A program made the translations under genes and the position numbers. A stretch of 64,000 nucleotides of DNA from UBA3700 sp964478025 (GTDB taxonomy: Bacteria; Bacillota; Clostridia; Christensenellales; UBA3700), in contig CAYZGK010000004.1 in assembly GCA_964478025.1 (NCBI GenBank), positions 1 to 64,000 of the forward strand, written 5' to 3'. The notes beneath the pieces were generated by a model, which saw only the letters and a program-made list of their open reading frames with translations, did not search any database and was not told the origin of the DNA. Of the stretch, positions 36,541 through 46,718 are shown piece after piece. Position 1 is the stretch's first letter; each line of letters opens with the position of its first letter.

Positions 36541-36849
36541 ATGTTTTACAATATTTTAGCAGCATCAATGTCTCAAGGCGATTTAGAGAAGATCGTAAAG
36601 CCAATTCTTGACATATGCGACACATTAGTTCCAGTATTATTAGCCGTTGTTGGTTCAATCGGTGCAATTTACTGTATTTTATTAGGTGTTAAGTATGCAA
36701 GAGCTGACGAACCACAAGAACATGATAAGACAAAGAAAGCATTAAAGAATGCAATTGTTGGTTTCGTGTTAATTTTCGTTTTGCTAGCAATGCTACAAGT
36801 TGGTCTATCAGTATTTGAAAAATGGTGGCCTACATATGTTGGTGCTTAA
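36541..36849 (+). CDS. VirB2/Mbov_0395-type pilin-like membrane protein
   Basis: 102 aa with two hydrophobic helices (about 27-50 and 70-92) joined by a basic/acidic loop (YARADEPQEHDKTKKALKNA). This is the pattern of VirB2/TrbC-type pilins and of Gram-positive conjugation proteins annotated as Mbov_0395 family. The ribosome site is AGGAGG. The next two genes also match the Gram-positive T4SS order, which strengthens the call. Confidence 0.75.
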   Translation: MFYNILAASMSQGDLEKIVKPILDICDTLVPVLLAVVGSIGAIYCILLGVKYARADEPQEHDKTKKALKNAIVGFVLIFVLLAMLQVGLSVFEKWWPTYVGA

Positions 36850-37552
36850 AAATAAAAAAATATTTTTAAGTATCTGTCTTATTGTTATTTGCACGCTCCT
36901 TATGGGCTGTTTTCCAGACCTTGGGGCAGTTTCGAGCGCAGATGATTATGCTGACAAATTTTCTTCAGTTAAGTTCGTTAAAAAGGACTTAATAGTTGAG
37001 AGTATGTCAATAACTGAATTATCTAATGATAACGCAATTAACAATTTTCAAAAGAAAGACTTTGTATGTCCTACAGAAAGTAATGCATACAAGTATATGG
37101 CAGTTTTTGCTGGTCAGACAGTTAAGATAAAAGAATTTGCCATATATTTAAAATCAGAAACTGATGTAAAATTAAGCATTTGCGTATATAACTTAAGTGA
37201 TTTACCATCGGTTATTGCAATAGGCACAGATGATGACTATGAAACTTATCAAGATCCTGACTCGGGTGAAGAAAAAACCAAACTTAAGGATTTTGATGAG
37301 CCAAAAGATGAAGATGCAATAGCAACACTTAATATTTCACTTAAGGCAAATGTGTGGAACTCATTTGTTATAAAAAGTTGGACTACTGATGGAGAAAAGA
37401 AATCTAATTTCACTTTAAATGAAGATAGATGTTTAGTTTTCCAAATTAAAAATAACTGTATAAGATACAATAGTTCACTTAATGAAAATCCACTAGATAG
37501 TGCAAATATTTGCTTTACATCAATGCTTATTTATGTAGATAAAGAAGGTTAA
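36836..37552 (+). CDS. T4SS-operon lipoprotein, unknown function
   Basis: 238 aa from the ATG at 36836. An earlier in-frame GTG at 36800 is inside the pilin gene and would bury the signal peptide. The lipobox LLMGC places the Cys near residue 24. The mature part is a soluble Asp/Lys-rich domain ending in strands like a carbohydrate-binding or jelly-roll fold, but no family is recognised. It overlaps the pilin gene by 14 nt. Confidence 0.75.
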   Translation: MLVLKNKKIFLSICLIVICTLLMGCFPDLGAVSSADDYADKFSSVKFVKKDLIVESMSITELSNDNAINNFQKKDFVCPTESNAYKYMAVFAGQTVKIKEFAIYLKSETDVKLSICVYNLSDLPSVIAIGTDDDYETYQDPDSGEEKTKLKDFDEPKDEDAIATLNISLKANVWNSFVIKSWTTDGEKKSNFTLNEDRCLVFQIKNNCIRYNSSLNENPLDSANICFTSMLIYVDKEG

Positions 37553-37556
37553 AATT

Positions 37557-38960
37557 ATGTTTGATTGGTTTTGGAATTTTCTATATAGCTTAACTAAGTC
37601 CATTTTAAGAATCATAGATGGTCTTATGGCTTGCGCAAATAAATTATGCGGTATAGAAGATATAACTGTTGACGGAGAATCTACAGACTTTTTAACGTAC
37701 TTGTTAAAAAGCTCTGAGGTTCAAAATGCATTTATAGTAGCTGCAGTACTTGGACTTGTAGTTCTAGTATTTTTTACAGTACTTTCAATTATTCGTCTTA
37801 TTGCCAAAGAAAAACCTGATATGACACCAGCACAAGTGTGTGTAAAAGCATTTAAGAGTGTCTTAATTTTCATGTTTATTCCAGCAATAATGCTTATTGG
37901 AACATGGGTAGCAAATGTCTTTATGCAAGCACTATATAAAGCAACGCTAACTGATGGTACAAGCGTAGGAAGTTTCCTATTTACTGCCTTTGCAGATGAG
38001 GCTTGGTATAATGCAGATGATGCAGCTAAGTTTATAAATGGAACTTACAACTATTTAGATACTGATGTTGTAAGATTATATCTAGACTTAGAAGAATATG
38101 ATTTCTTTGCTTCATGGGTTGCAGGTATTGTAATTTTATGGAATATTGCATGGGCATTACTTGTATTTGTAGATAGAGCAATTTCAATTGTTATTCTATA
38201 TATTGTTTCACCATTTTCTGTTGCTTCATCAGTTATTGATGATGGATCGCACTTTAAACTTTGGCGTGAACAAATGCTTACAAAATACTTTGTAGGATTT
38301 GGAACAATACTTGCTGTTAATATTTATTGTTTAATAGTTGTACTTGTTATGAAAAGTTCAATGCAATTCTTCCCATCAAGTTTCTTAAATTATCTATGTA
38401 AGATACTATTTATAATTGGTGGCTCACTTACTATGAAAAAGGCAATGGCTTTAATTGGCAACTTAGTATCTAGTGGTGGTGGTAGCAATGAACTTAGAGA
38501 TAATGTCTTTGCAGGTAATGCTTTAGGTGGAGTATTCTCAGGTGGCTTAAAGACTATTGCAGGCGTTGCAGGTAAACCTTTCTCATGGGGTGCAGATAGA
38601 CTTGGTAACTCTATAAATAGAGGTATTGAAGATAAGATTGGTAACAAGTTATTTGGAAGCCGTTATGGTGGTGGCCATGATGGTACAACTGGAGACAGAA
38701 ATACTTTAAATGGCGAAAATAACGCAAATAACGAGGAAAATGCCAACCATAATGAAGTTAATGTTCGTGGTAATGAAAATCTTGGTAACTTAATTAGAAA
38801 CGAAGAGAATAATAACGAGAACAATAACAACAATAATAATAACAATAACAACATGAATGATAATCAATTAAATCAAAATAGAGAAGGCGCTGTATTAAAC
38901 GCTATGAATAATAACAATAATAACGGCGATAACAACAATAATAATAACAATAACAACTAG
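37557..38960 (+). CDS. VirB6/TrbL-type channel protein with Asn-rich tail
   Basis: 467 aa. About six to seven hydrophobic segments between residues 55 and 300 fit a VirB6/TrbL (Mbov_0396-like) inner channel subunit. A soluble Gly-rich part follows, then a C-terminal tail (about 400-467) that is almost only Asn with scattered Glu and Gly. The tail is encoded by AAT/AAC runs. AAGAAGG lies upstream of the ATG. The position directly before the VirB4 gene is standard for Gram-positive T4SS. Confidence 0.8.
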   Translation: MFDWFWNFLYSLTKSILRIIDGLMACANKLCGIEDITVDGESTDFLTYLLKSSEVQNAFIVAAVLGLVVLVFFTVLSIIRLIAKEKPDMTPAQVCVKAFKSVLIFMFIPAIMLIGTWVANVFMQALYKATLTDGTSVGSFLFTAFADEAWYNADDAAKFINGTYNYLDTDVVRLYLDLEEYDFFASWVAGIVILWNIAWALLVFVDRAISIVILYIVSPFSVASSVIDDGSHFKLWREQMLTKYFVGFGTILAVNIYCLIVVLVMKSSMQFFPSSFLNYLCKILFIIGGSLTMKKAMALIGNLVSSGGGSNELRDNVFAGNALGGVFSGGLKTIAGVAGKPFSWGADRLGNSINRGIEDKIGNKLFGSRYGGGHDGTTGDRNTLNGENNANNEENANHNEVNVRGNENLGNLIRNEENNNENNNNNNNNNNNMNDNQLNQNREGAVLNAMNNNNNNGDNNNNNNNNN

Positions 38961-38971
38961 GAGGTGTAGAT

Positions 38972-41605
38972 ATGAGAATAATTCCAAAGACAGCAAAAGT
39001 AAAAGTTGAATTTTTTAAGAACATATCTATAACCGATATTGTTATAGCTATTGTTGGTGCAATTTTAGAAGTTCTACTATTTTTATCTAATATAGGTATT
39101 GCAAAATACTTTATCATGATTTTTGTGCTATGTGCATTTATAGCATTATTCTTGCCATATAATGGTGGCAGATTCTATATGTTCTTTGTGCACTTTGTAA
39201 AGTACCTATTTTCGGTAAAAAAATATTCATCGGATTACAAGACAGCTTCAACAGATATTTCTAATTTTATAGCCTTTAAGGACGTCCAAGACGAATTTAT
39301 AGTATACAACGATTACTATGCTGGAGTTTTAGAGATAGATCCAAGAGAATTTAGACTACTATCTGGTTTTAGACAAGATCAAATTATTGATAAAGGTTTT
39401 GGTAAAATTATTAGAAGTATATCTGGAAAAACAAGAGCAAGTTTAGTTAAGATAGATAGAAAACTAGATTTTACAACTTATATAAAGCTTGAAGATGAAA
39501 AAAGAAAGACTTTAGAGAAAATCTATAAAGCTGGAGCTATAACAGAGGATGAGTTAAATACAAGAAACCAAATTATAGACGATAGAATAAGAATTTATTC
39601 AAGTTTAAATGATAATAATAAGATTTATAGACCATTTTATTATTTGGTAGTTTATGACCAAGATAAAGGTGCTATAAGTGATGTGCTTAAAAATGCCGTT
39701 GTTACATTTGAAGATAATGGTATGATGTCGCATATACTAAAGGAAAAGGAATTACTAATTTTCTTAAAATATCAATTCTCAAATAATTTTGAAGAAAAAG
39801 ATATTGATCTTCTATCAAAAGAAGAAGCATTAAAGTGGGTAATGCCAAAGGATGTTCAATTTACTACAACTAAGACATTTATAGACGGCGTTGAAACTTA
39901 TAACTACACAGTTACAAATTATCCTGTATTTGTATTAAATGCTTGGGGATATAAGATTTTCAATATGGATGATGTAAAGGTTGTAATGAACTTAGAGCCT
40001 TATGAAAAGAATAAAGCCGTTAGAATGATAGATAGATCACTACAAGAATTAATGAGTCAAAGTGAACAATCATATAAGGCAAGTTCTATTATAGACAAGC
40101 AAACTCATATAAAGACATTAGTAAATCTTTTACAAATGCTACAAAATGACAATGAAACATTATTTAAAGTTACATTGCATTTTACAGTTTACTCACATGG
40201 CGAGAAGAATAAAAATGTTAAGAAACGTATTCGTAGAATAACATCTGAAGAAGGTTTTGAAATTTCTGACAATTTCTGCAAACAATATCAAGCAGTCATA
40301 TCCTCAAATTTATCTGCTTATGATGCTATGCCAGAAAATGCAAGAGCAATACATTCTTCATCAATTGCTGCAAGTTTCCCATTCGTTTTATCTTCAGTTA
40401 TGGATGATGATGGAGTACTTTTAGGTGAAAGTAAGGGATTCCCAGTTATTGTAGATTTCTTTAAGAGAGATAAAGAAAGAGTAAACTCAAATATGGTTAT
40501 AATGGGAAGAACAGGTTCTGGTAAGTCTTTTGCAACAAAGACTATGCTAACACAACTTGCCGTTGAAAATAGTAAGATATTTATTCTAGATCCAGAGGAT
40601 GAGTATGGCACACTTGCTAGAAATTTAGGTGGTAAAGTTATTGATGTTGGAACAGCACTTGAGGGAAGAATAAATCCTTTCCATATAATTACATCACTAG
40701 AGTCTGATGAAAGTGCAGAAGGTGCAAATAACTTTAGCGTTCACTTACAATTCTTAGAGCAATTCTTTAGAGAAATATTATCTGGAATTGATTCACAATC
40801 TTTAGAGTATTTAAATAACCTAATTGTTGATGTTTATTCTAAAAAAGGTATTACTCCAAGAACTGATTTATCTACACTAAAGCCAGAAGATTACCCAATA
40901 TTTGATGATTTATATAATTTAATTTGCGAAAGATTAGAAACTGTAACTGTAAATTACGATATTGAGAATTTAAGAATCTTAAAGAACTTTATAGCAAAGT
41001 TTAGTGGAGATGGAAGAGATTCTATGCTTTGGAATGGTAAGTCTTCATTATCTATTAAAGAAAACTTTACTGTATTTAATTTCCGTTCACTTTTATCTAA
41101 TCATAACCAAGCTATTGCAAATGCACAAATGCTACTTGTTTTAAGATGGCTTGATAATGAAGTTATAAAGAATAGAGATTTTAACTTAAAGTATGGAACA
41201 AATAGAAAAATTATTGTAGCAATAGATGAGGCTCACGTATTTATTGATCCTAAGTATCCAGTAGCACTTGACTTTATGTTCCAACTTGCAAAACGTATAA
41301 GAAAATATAATGGTATGCAAATTGTAATTACACAAAACATAAAGGACTTTGTTGGTAGTCAAGATATAATTAGAAAATCAACAGCAATTATAAATGCTTG
41401 TCAATATTCGTTTATATTCTCACTATCTCCAAATGATATGGATGACTTATGTACGCTTTATGAAAAAGCTGGAAAAATAAATACAGTTGAGCAAGACCAA
41501 ATTGTTAACAACGAAAGAGGACATGCTTTTATAATAACAGGACCACAATCAAGAACTAACATTTCAATTGTGTCATCTGAAAAAGTAAGAAAACTCTTTG
41601 AATAA
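38972..41605 (+). CDS. VirB3-VirB4-type secretion ATPase (TraE/PrgI-VirB4 fusion)
   Basis: 877 aa. Two hydrophobic helices near residues 18-60 resemble the VirB3/PrgI module. They are followed by a VirB4 N-terminal domain and the ATPase core with Walker A GRTGSGKSF (about 511-519) and Walker B IIVAIDEAHVF (about 746-756). VirB4 energises pilus and channel assembly. The fusion of a VirB3-like segment to VirB4 is common in conjugative systems. It is preceded by GGAGGTG. Confidence 0.92.
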   Translation: MRIIPKTAKVKVEFFKNISITDIVIAIVGAILEVLLFLSNIGIAKYFIMIFVLCAFIALFLPYNGGRFYMFFVHFVKYLFSVKKYSSDYKTASTDISNFIAFKDVQDEFIVYNDYYAGVLEIDPREFRLLSGFRQDQIIDKGFGKIIRSISGKTRASLVKIDRKLDFTTYIKLEDEKRKTLEKIYKAGAITEDELNTRNQIIDDRIRIYSSLNDNNKIYRPFYYLVVYDQDKGAISDVLKNAVVTFEDNGMMSHILKEKELLIFLKYQFSNNFEEKDIDLLSKEEALKWVMPKDVQFTTTKTFIDGVETYNYTVTNYPVFVLNAWGYKIFNMDDVKVVMNLEPYEKNKAVRMIDRSLQELMSQSEQSYKASSIIDKQTHIKTLVNLLQMLQNDNETLFKVTLHFTVYSHGEKNKNVKKRIRRITSEEGFEISDNFCKQYQAVISSNLSAYDAMPENARAIHSSSIAASFPFVLSSVMDDDGVLLGESKGFPVIVDFFKRDKERVNSNMVIMGRTGSGKSFATKTMLTQLAVENSKIFILDPEDEYGTLARNLGGKVIDVGTALEGRINPFHIITSLESDESAEGANNFSVHLQFLEQFFREILSGIDSQSLEYLNNLIVDVYSKKGITPRTDLSTLKPEDYPIFDDLYNLICERLETVTVNYDIENLRILKNFIAKFSGDGRDSMLWNGKSSLSIKENFTVFNFRSLLSNHNQAIANAQMLLVLRWLDNEVIKNRDFNLKYGTNRKIIVAIDEAHVFIDPKYPVALDFMFQLAKRIRKYNGMQIVITQNIKDFVGSQDIIRKSTAIINACQYSFIFSLSPNDMDDLCTLYEKAGKINTVEQDQIVNNERGHAFIITGPQSRTNISIVSSEKVRKLFE

Positions 41606-41654
41606 AAATAAAAAAAACTTATAGTAGCAAATAACTACAAAGGAGATAACGACA

Positions 41655-44600
41655 ATGAAAATCGTAAAATCAATTGATGAAAAATGCTTGGCAGAAGCAA
41701 TGAGAAAATGCAATGAAACAAGCAAAATTTACAAAAGAGTAAAAGAAAGCAATGAAGAGGCTTCTACAAGAATAAGATTAAATAGTATTGATGCAAGAGA
41801 TTTAGAAGATTTAGCATTCTTCTTAAGATACAAAAATGTAATTAATCATACAGGTGAGGCACTTAGCGAGGCGGAGTTTGAAGACTTATGTTATGACCTT
41901 ATTGATGCTTTTGCTAATGATGATAAGGAAAGAATCTTTGCATACTTAGACCAATGGGTAGAATTTGGCATGAATTTCAATCCAAGTGAAAACATAACTA
42001 CAGAAGCTGAAGCTATTGCTGCATATGTATATACACGTTCTCAACAAGGCCTTTCAGTAACTAAGATGAAAGAGTATCCAGATTATGTAATGAGTCGTTT
42101 CCCTGATACCGAATCATTATTAAAATTACAACAATTACAATCTGAAATGTTTATGCAAACAGGTAACTGCGATATGCTTTATACTATCGCTGGTTTAAGT
42201 TCAGATCCATCAGCTGTTATTGAATATGACAAAAATAATGGCAAAATATCTGACATGCGTAAAGTTGTTAAGACAATGATGGAGGAGCAAAAACCTGATA
42301 GAGATAGAAAAAATGCATTAGCACTTAATTTCTTAGACGCATTTAAATTTAAAGAGAAGATGCCTGAGACAAAAGTTGTTGTTGGAAAAGTTGATCTTCC
42401 ACAATGGGTAAAAGATGCAAAGACTTTAGATCCAAAATCTAAAGAATATAAAGAAAATGCAGATTCACTTCATGATGTAGTAATTATGACATCTGGTGGA
42501 GAACAAACAGGTCGTGGACTTATAAGAAAATACTTAGGTGAAAAGGAACATGATACAGGATTCTATAAACTTATTTTCTTAGATGATAAATGTATATTAG
42601 ATTTAATAGATGAACCAGTTACAAAGGAAAAAGCTTCTGAAAAATTAATGGAAGCACTTGCTAAAAAGACTAATGTTGTATCAATGGTTCAATTAACTGA
42701 AATTAATGGAAAATTTGAATACAAGGTAAATGTTTTAGATGTAAGTGATCATGATACAAGTCCAGAATATATAGAAAAACTAAATGCTATTAAAAATGAT
42801 CCTGAATTACAAAAGAGTTTATATCAAGATGTAGACTTAAAGTTAAGAGGACCACTAACTATGGGTAGAGAATTAAAAAAGCAAGCAAAAATACAAGCTG
42901 TAAAGAAAGATTCTCAAGACATTCTTGATGGTAAAAAAGTTTTAAGAAGAGAAAACATAAATGCAACGAAGAAAAATTTTGGTTTTGTAGGTCAAAAGAT
43001 TGATGAAACAAGAAGAATATATAATTTGCGTTCTAACTATATTATTAAAAATACAGAAGAAGGTAAAGAATTTAAAGCATTAGGCCTAGATAATCGTGAC
43101 TTCCAAGATATTATGGTAATTACTAAATATGCAAAAACTCTTGGAGTTGGCAATAAAGATTTAACTGTTGATGAATACAGAATGGAATCTGAATATCTTG
43201 TAAAGGCATTTGGCACACAGAATCATGCTTTAATGAAACCATATCTAGATAGAATGTATGCGTTTATAGCTAATTACGAAATGCCTAAGAAAATTGAGAC
43301 TGCTGATGAAGTTTTCAAGGCCTTAATGTATATTAGACTTCAACAAACAAGTACAGTTAAGCTTAAAGAAAATCCATGGTATTTAAAAGAATTATGTCCA
43401 ACTTTAATAGAAAAAGCTAGATTTAAAGCTATGGAGGCAGATTATCTTGAAAAGTACAATGACATAATGGCAGCCATACAAAAAGGAACTGGTTATGGTA
43501 TTGGTAAAGGTGTTACATTTGCAGAAATATTTGGTGGTGCAAATCCTACTGCTAATAAAATAGAACTTGATCCATTTGAAAAACAAGAGCAAGAAAGAGA
43601 AGAAAAGGAACACGCTAAAGCTGAGGAATATAGACTTTTCAGTAAGCGCTATAACGAAGAAAGAAGACTTAAATTAGAAAGTACTGATGAATTTGAACAA
43701 TGTTTTAACTTCAAGCTTGAATTGCCAGATAATCTATATGCTAACTTACTAGGTGATAATGTTAGTGAAGAGACCTTACATGATGCAGCATATAATTTTA
43801 GATTAGGTATCCTTTCTAATATATACAATGATGATTATGAAGATTCTCATGTTTTAAGAAGTTACGGATTTAATAATATTTATTGTGATGATGTTGCTAA
43901 TTTAATATTTATTGATGGAAAGTCTTTATATGATATTGCTGTTGAGAAAAATGGTAGTTATAACATATTAAAGGCTAGTGAAATACTTATAAAAACACTT
44001 GTAGACAAGTCAGGTTTAGTTCAATTTGCTCGTATTCTTAAAGATGATGAATTAGGTGATATAAAAGTAGAATTAGATACAATTGAAGTAAATAGCTCAA
44101 AGATTGAAAGTGAAGAATACTATAGAAAACTTGCTGCATTTGAGACAAATCCAAAAGAAAGATTTGATTCAATTAAAAAGAAAGTAAATGACGTATGTAA
44201 AGCAAGAAAAACTGAGATTGAAAACGCTCAAAGTGAAGCTGAAGCAAAAGAATTTTTCAATAATATAGATGATGTATTTGAAACAAGAAATACAGAAGTT
44301 AAACCTCATGATGGACTTGAAAAAGTTTTTGCATTAAATAGATTTAATGCAGTTAATAACTTCTTAAGTGATATTGAATCATTTACTGGAGCTAAAATTG
44401 ATAATAATAAGTTAATAGGCAAAATAGAAGAAGCATTTAATGCTGAGAATTTCACTGTAGAAAAATACAATGATATTTGGAAAGAAGTTTGGATGCAAGC
44501 AATGCAAGGCTTAAAGAATAAGTCTTATGATGTAGATTTTGAAAAAACTATTCCATTCTCTTATGTAACAGGTATGGTTGAGCGTTGCATGAAGGGCGCA

Positions 44601-46643
44601 TTAAAACTTTATGGCCATAGCGAAGATGATGTAAAACCATTTGGTGGAAATACATCTGAAATACTTGCTGATGGATTAAAGATTGATTGTCCAACATGGG
44701 AAAATAAGCATTATGATAAGTATCTTTTAAGAGAAGAAAGTGATATTCCATTTATTAATAAAGACTTAACAATTGATGAACAAATAGAAAGATGGGAAAA
44801 TATGCCTGAAAAAGCCTTTATTAACATGCAAGGTTATGAAACTGATAATAAAGATTATAGAGATGAACAAGGAAACTTAACTGAAAATGGTAAAAAGTGG
44901 GCAGTAGGTGAACTTGCTAAACTTTATGATGTAGTTAATGCTATTTCAAAAGATTTAAATAATGATATCTACAATGAAAATGATCCTAACTCAAGTTTTG
45001 ATATGGAACTAGAAAATGATAGAGAACATATCGAAATGAGACAAGAAAAACTAAAGTCATTTGCTAATGCTATAAAAGATGTTGCTTTACAAATGGGCGT
45101 TATGAGTGAAAAAGAATTTGACGCAATTTCAGGTGATAGCAATCCAATTTATCCAGAGATAGAAAAATTTAAAGATAATATGGATAAGTTATTCAAAATT
45201 GAAGACAATCTTGTTGATGAGAAAAAAGCTCAATATGCTAAAGATGAAGAAAAACAATGGAATGACTTATTAAATGCTGATTTAGACTTATTTGAAGATG
45301 AGGATGAAGAGGAAATTGAGGAGCCTAAAAAGAAGCTTACTGAAGAAGAAATTGAATTAAAGAAACAAATTTCAGATAAGAACAAAGCATTAAGAAGAGG
45401 AAGAGAAAAAGAACAAGCTGCTATTGAAAAGGCTGCAAACCAACAAAGTAGAATAGAAAAAGCAAAAAGAGAAGCTACAAAAGTTGATGTTGCAACATTT
45501 AAGAATGGAAAATACAACATTTCTTCTAGAAATCCAAACTCAGCAATTGCACTTGCTAAGATGGGACAATTAAGTACACTTGGTGTATTCTTTGGTGGTT
45601 TAAATGCAAATGAGCAAGAAAAAGTTATAAAACTAGATGATCAAGATATTTCTTTATATTATGAAGATTTAGAACAAGATTCTGCAGATTTAGCTGCTAA
45701 TTATTTCACATATATAAATCCTGATGATTTACATAGTATGATGGACCGTTTTGTATTAGATTCTTCAGTAAATGGTAAAGATAAGGTAGATAAAGTATTA
45801 TTTGAAAGAGAATATAAGATGTTATTTACTGACTTATATACAACAACTCTTCAAAATATAAATAAGAAGTGTTGTCTAGAAGGTAAAACAATGTCTATCT
45901 ACCAAATGACAAAGTCTATGAAGCTTATTGATTCTATGATGCAAATAGCAAGTAAAGAAGTAGGCTATCCAGAAGAAATCAAAAATGGAGGGCTTTCAGC
46001 AAAAGAAATAAAGGATTTACGTAATAACTTTGCTGAGCAATTTATTCCTCATAATAGTGAAGAAGTTGCTTTACGTAAGATGCAAGCTCAAACAGTACTT
46101 TATGATTTTGATGACAATAATTGGAAGAGTGGTCTTGGATATACAGCATTCAATCAAATTATTAATAACCAAGCAAATGCTGTTAGAGATAATGATTTAA
46201 ATACACCTGAGGCTAAGAAAGAAGCAGCTCAAGCTTATAGAGCAATGGTTATGTATAGCAGAAGTAGATCTGGTTGGTCTAAGTTTGTAAATTACTTTGG
46301 TAAGTATAGACAAGAAAAGAATGCTATTGAAGCTTACAAAAATGCCGTTATGACAAAAGCTGATTTAACAGAAAGAGAATTTAATGACTTACTTGCTGTT
46401 AGTGAAAACGAAAGCTTAGGTGAATTAAAAACAGGTATAGAGGATAAGTTTAAAGAAGAAAAGAACAAGAAAGTTGAAAAAGATGATAGTCTATTAAACA
46501 ATCCTTTAGTTGAAAGAATTTCTGTGTCTGAGGCTGATCATAATAGAGAATCAAGTATTTCAAATCCTGAGGATTTAGATAATTCAAGAGAAGATTTGAA
46601 TAGATCAAGTTCTTTAGGTGACGAAGGAAGCTTTCTAGAATAA
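41655..46643 (+). CDS. 1662-aa cytoplasmic protein with internal duplication, unknown
   Basis: Large, acidic, helical, without signal peptide or membrane segment. By eye the first half is duplicated as A-B-A'-B'. A (about 10-170) and A' (about 441-610) share the pattern (A/N)RD(L/F)(E/Q)D..., a Y.(V/D)..., and a (T/A)EAE-type helix. B (about 265-375) and B' (about 690-810) share KLIFLDDK / NLIFIDGK and KASE.L...L..K. A Glu/Asp-rich segment near 1215-1235 is followed by a coiled coil. It is last in the T4SS operon (AAGGAG site), where a substrate or effector gene would fit. No family recognised. Confidence 0.7.
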   Translation: MKIVKSIDEKCLAEAMRKCNETSKIYKRVKESNEEASTRIRLNSIDARDLEDLAFFLRYKNVINHTGEALSEAEFEDLCYDLIDAFANDDKERIFAYLDQWVEFGMNFNPSENITTEAEAIAAYVYTRSQQGLSVTKMKEYPDYVMSRFPDTESLLKLQQLQSEMFMQTGNCDMLYTIAGLSSDPSAVIEYDKNNGKISDMRKVVKTMMEEQKPDRDRKNALALNFLDAFKFKEKMPETKVVVGKVDLPQWVKDAKTLDPKSKEYKENADSLHDVVIMTSGGEQTGRGLIRKYLGEKEHDTGFYKLIFLDDKCILDLIDEPVTKEKASEKLMEALAKKTNVVSMVQLTEINGKFEYKVNVLDVSDHDTSPEYIEKLNAIKNDPELQKSLYQDVDLKLRGPLTMGRELKKQAKIQAVKKDSQDILDGKKVLRRENINATKKNFGFVGQKIDETRRIYNLRSNYIIKNTEEGKEFKALGLDNRDFQDIMVITKYAKTLGVGNKDLTVDEYRMESEYLVKAFGTQNHALMKPYLDRMYAFIANYEMPKKIETADEVFKALMYIRLQQTSTVKLKENPWYLKELCPTLIEKARFKAMEADYLEKYNDIMAAIQKGTGYGIGKGVTFAEIFGGANPTANKIELDPFEKQEQEREEKEHAKAEEYRLFSKRYNEERRLKLESTDEFEQCFNFKLELPDNLYANLLGDNVSEETLHDAAYNFRLGILSNIYNDDYEDSHVLRSYGFNNIYCDDVANLIFIDGKSLYDIAVEKNGSYNILKASEILIKTLVDKSGLVQFARILKDDELGDIKVELDTIEVNSSKIESEEYYRKLAAFETNPKERFDSIKKKVNDVCKARKTEIENAQSEAEAKEFFNNIDDVFETRNTEVKPHDGLEKVFALNRFNAVNNFLSDIESFTGAKIDNNKLIGKIEEAFNAENFTVEKYNDIWKEVWMQAMQGLKNKSYDVDFEKTIPFSYVTGMVERCMKGALKLYGHSEDDVKPFGGNTSEILADGLKIDCPTWENKHYDKYLLREESDIPFINKDLTIDEQIERWENMPEKAFINMQGYETDNKDYRDEQGNLTENGKKWAVGELAKLYDVVNAISKDLNNDIYNENDPNSSFDMELENDREHIEMRQEKLKSFANAIKDVALQMGVMSEKEFDAISGDSNPIYPEIEKFKDNMDKLFKIEDNLVDEKKAQYAKDEEKQWNDLLNADLDLFEDEDEEEIEEPKKKLTEEEIELKKQISDKNKALRRGREKEQAAIEKAANQQSRIEKAKREATKVDVATFKNGKYNISSRNPNSAIALAKMGQLSTLGVFFGGLNANEQEKVIKLDDQDISLYYEDLEQDSADLAANYFTYINPDDLHSMMDRFVLDSSVNGKDKVDKVLFEREYKMLFTDLYTTTLQNINKKCCLEGKTMSIYQMTKSMKLIDSMMQIASKEVGYPEEIKNGGLSAKEIKDLRNNFAEQFIPHNSEEVALRKMQAQTVLYDFDDNNWKSGLGYTAFNQIINNQANAVRDNDLNTPEAKKEAAQAYRAMVMYSRSRSGWSKFVNYFGKYRQEKNAIEAYKNAVMTKADLTEREFNDLLAVSENESLGELKTGIEDKFKEEKNKKVEKDDSLLNNPLVERISVSEADHNRESSISNPEDLDNSREDLNRSSSLGDEGSFLE

Positions 46644-46660
46644 TTTATAAAATAAAAAAA

Positions 46661-46705
46661 TAAGGCACCTTTTTGAATGTAATTTCTTAAAGGTGCCTAT
46701 TTTAT
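46661..46705. terminator. Bidirectional terminator
   Basis: A 10-bp stem, AGGCACCTTT (46663-46672) with AAAGGTGCCT (46689-46698), with T-rich tails on both strands, lies between the T4SS operon and the SDR gene. Confidence 0.85.
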
Positions 46706-46718
46706 TGATTAACCTAAA

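Noticed and set aside
38390..38854. Antisense reading frames over the VirB6 gene
   Set aside because: They are shadows of low-complexity Asn/Gly codons, with Leu- and Pro-runs and no ribosome sites.
25037..46643. Integrative conjugative element call
   Set aside because: No relaxase, integrase, replication gene or attachment repeats are visible, so only a T4SS operon is supported.
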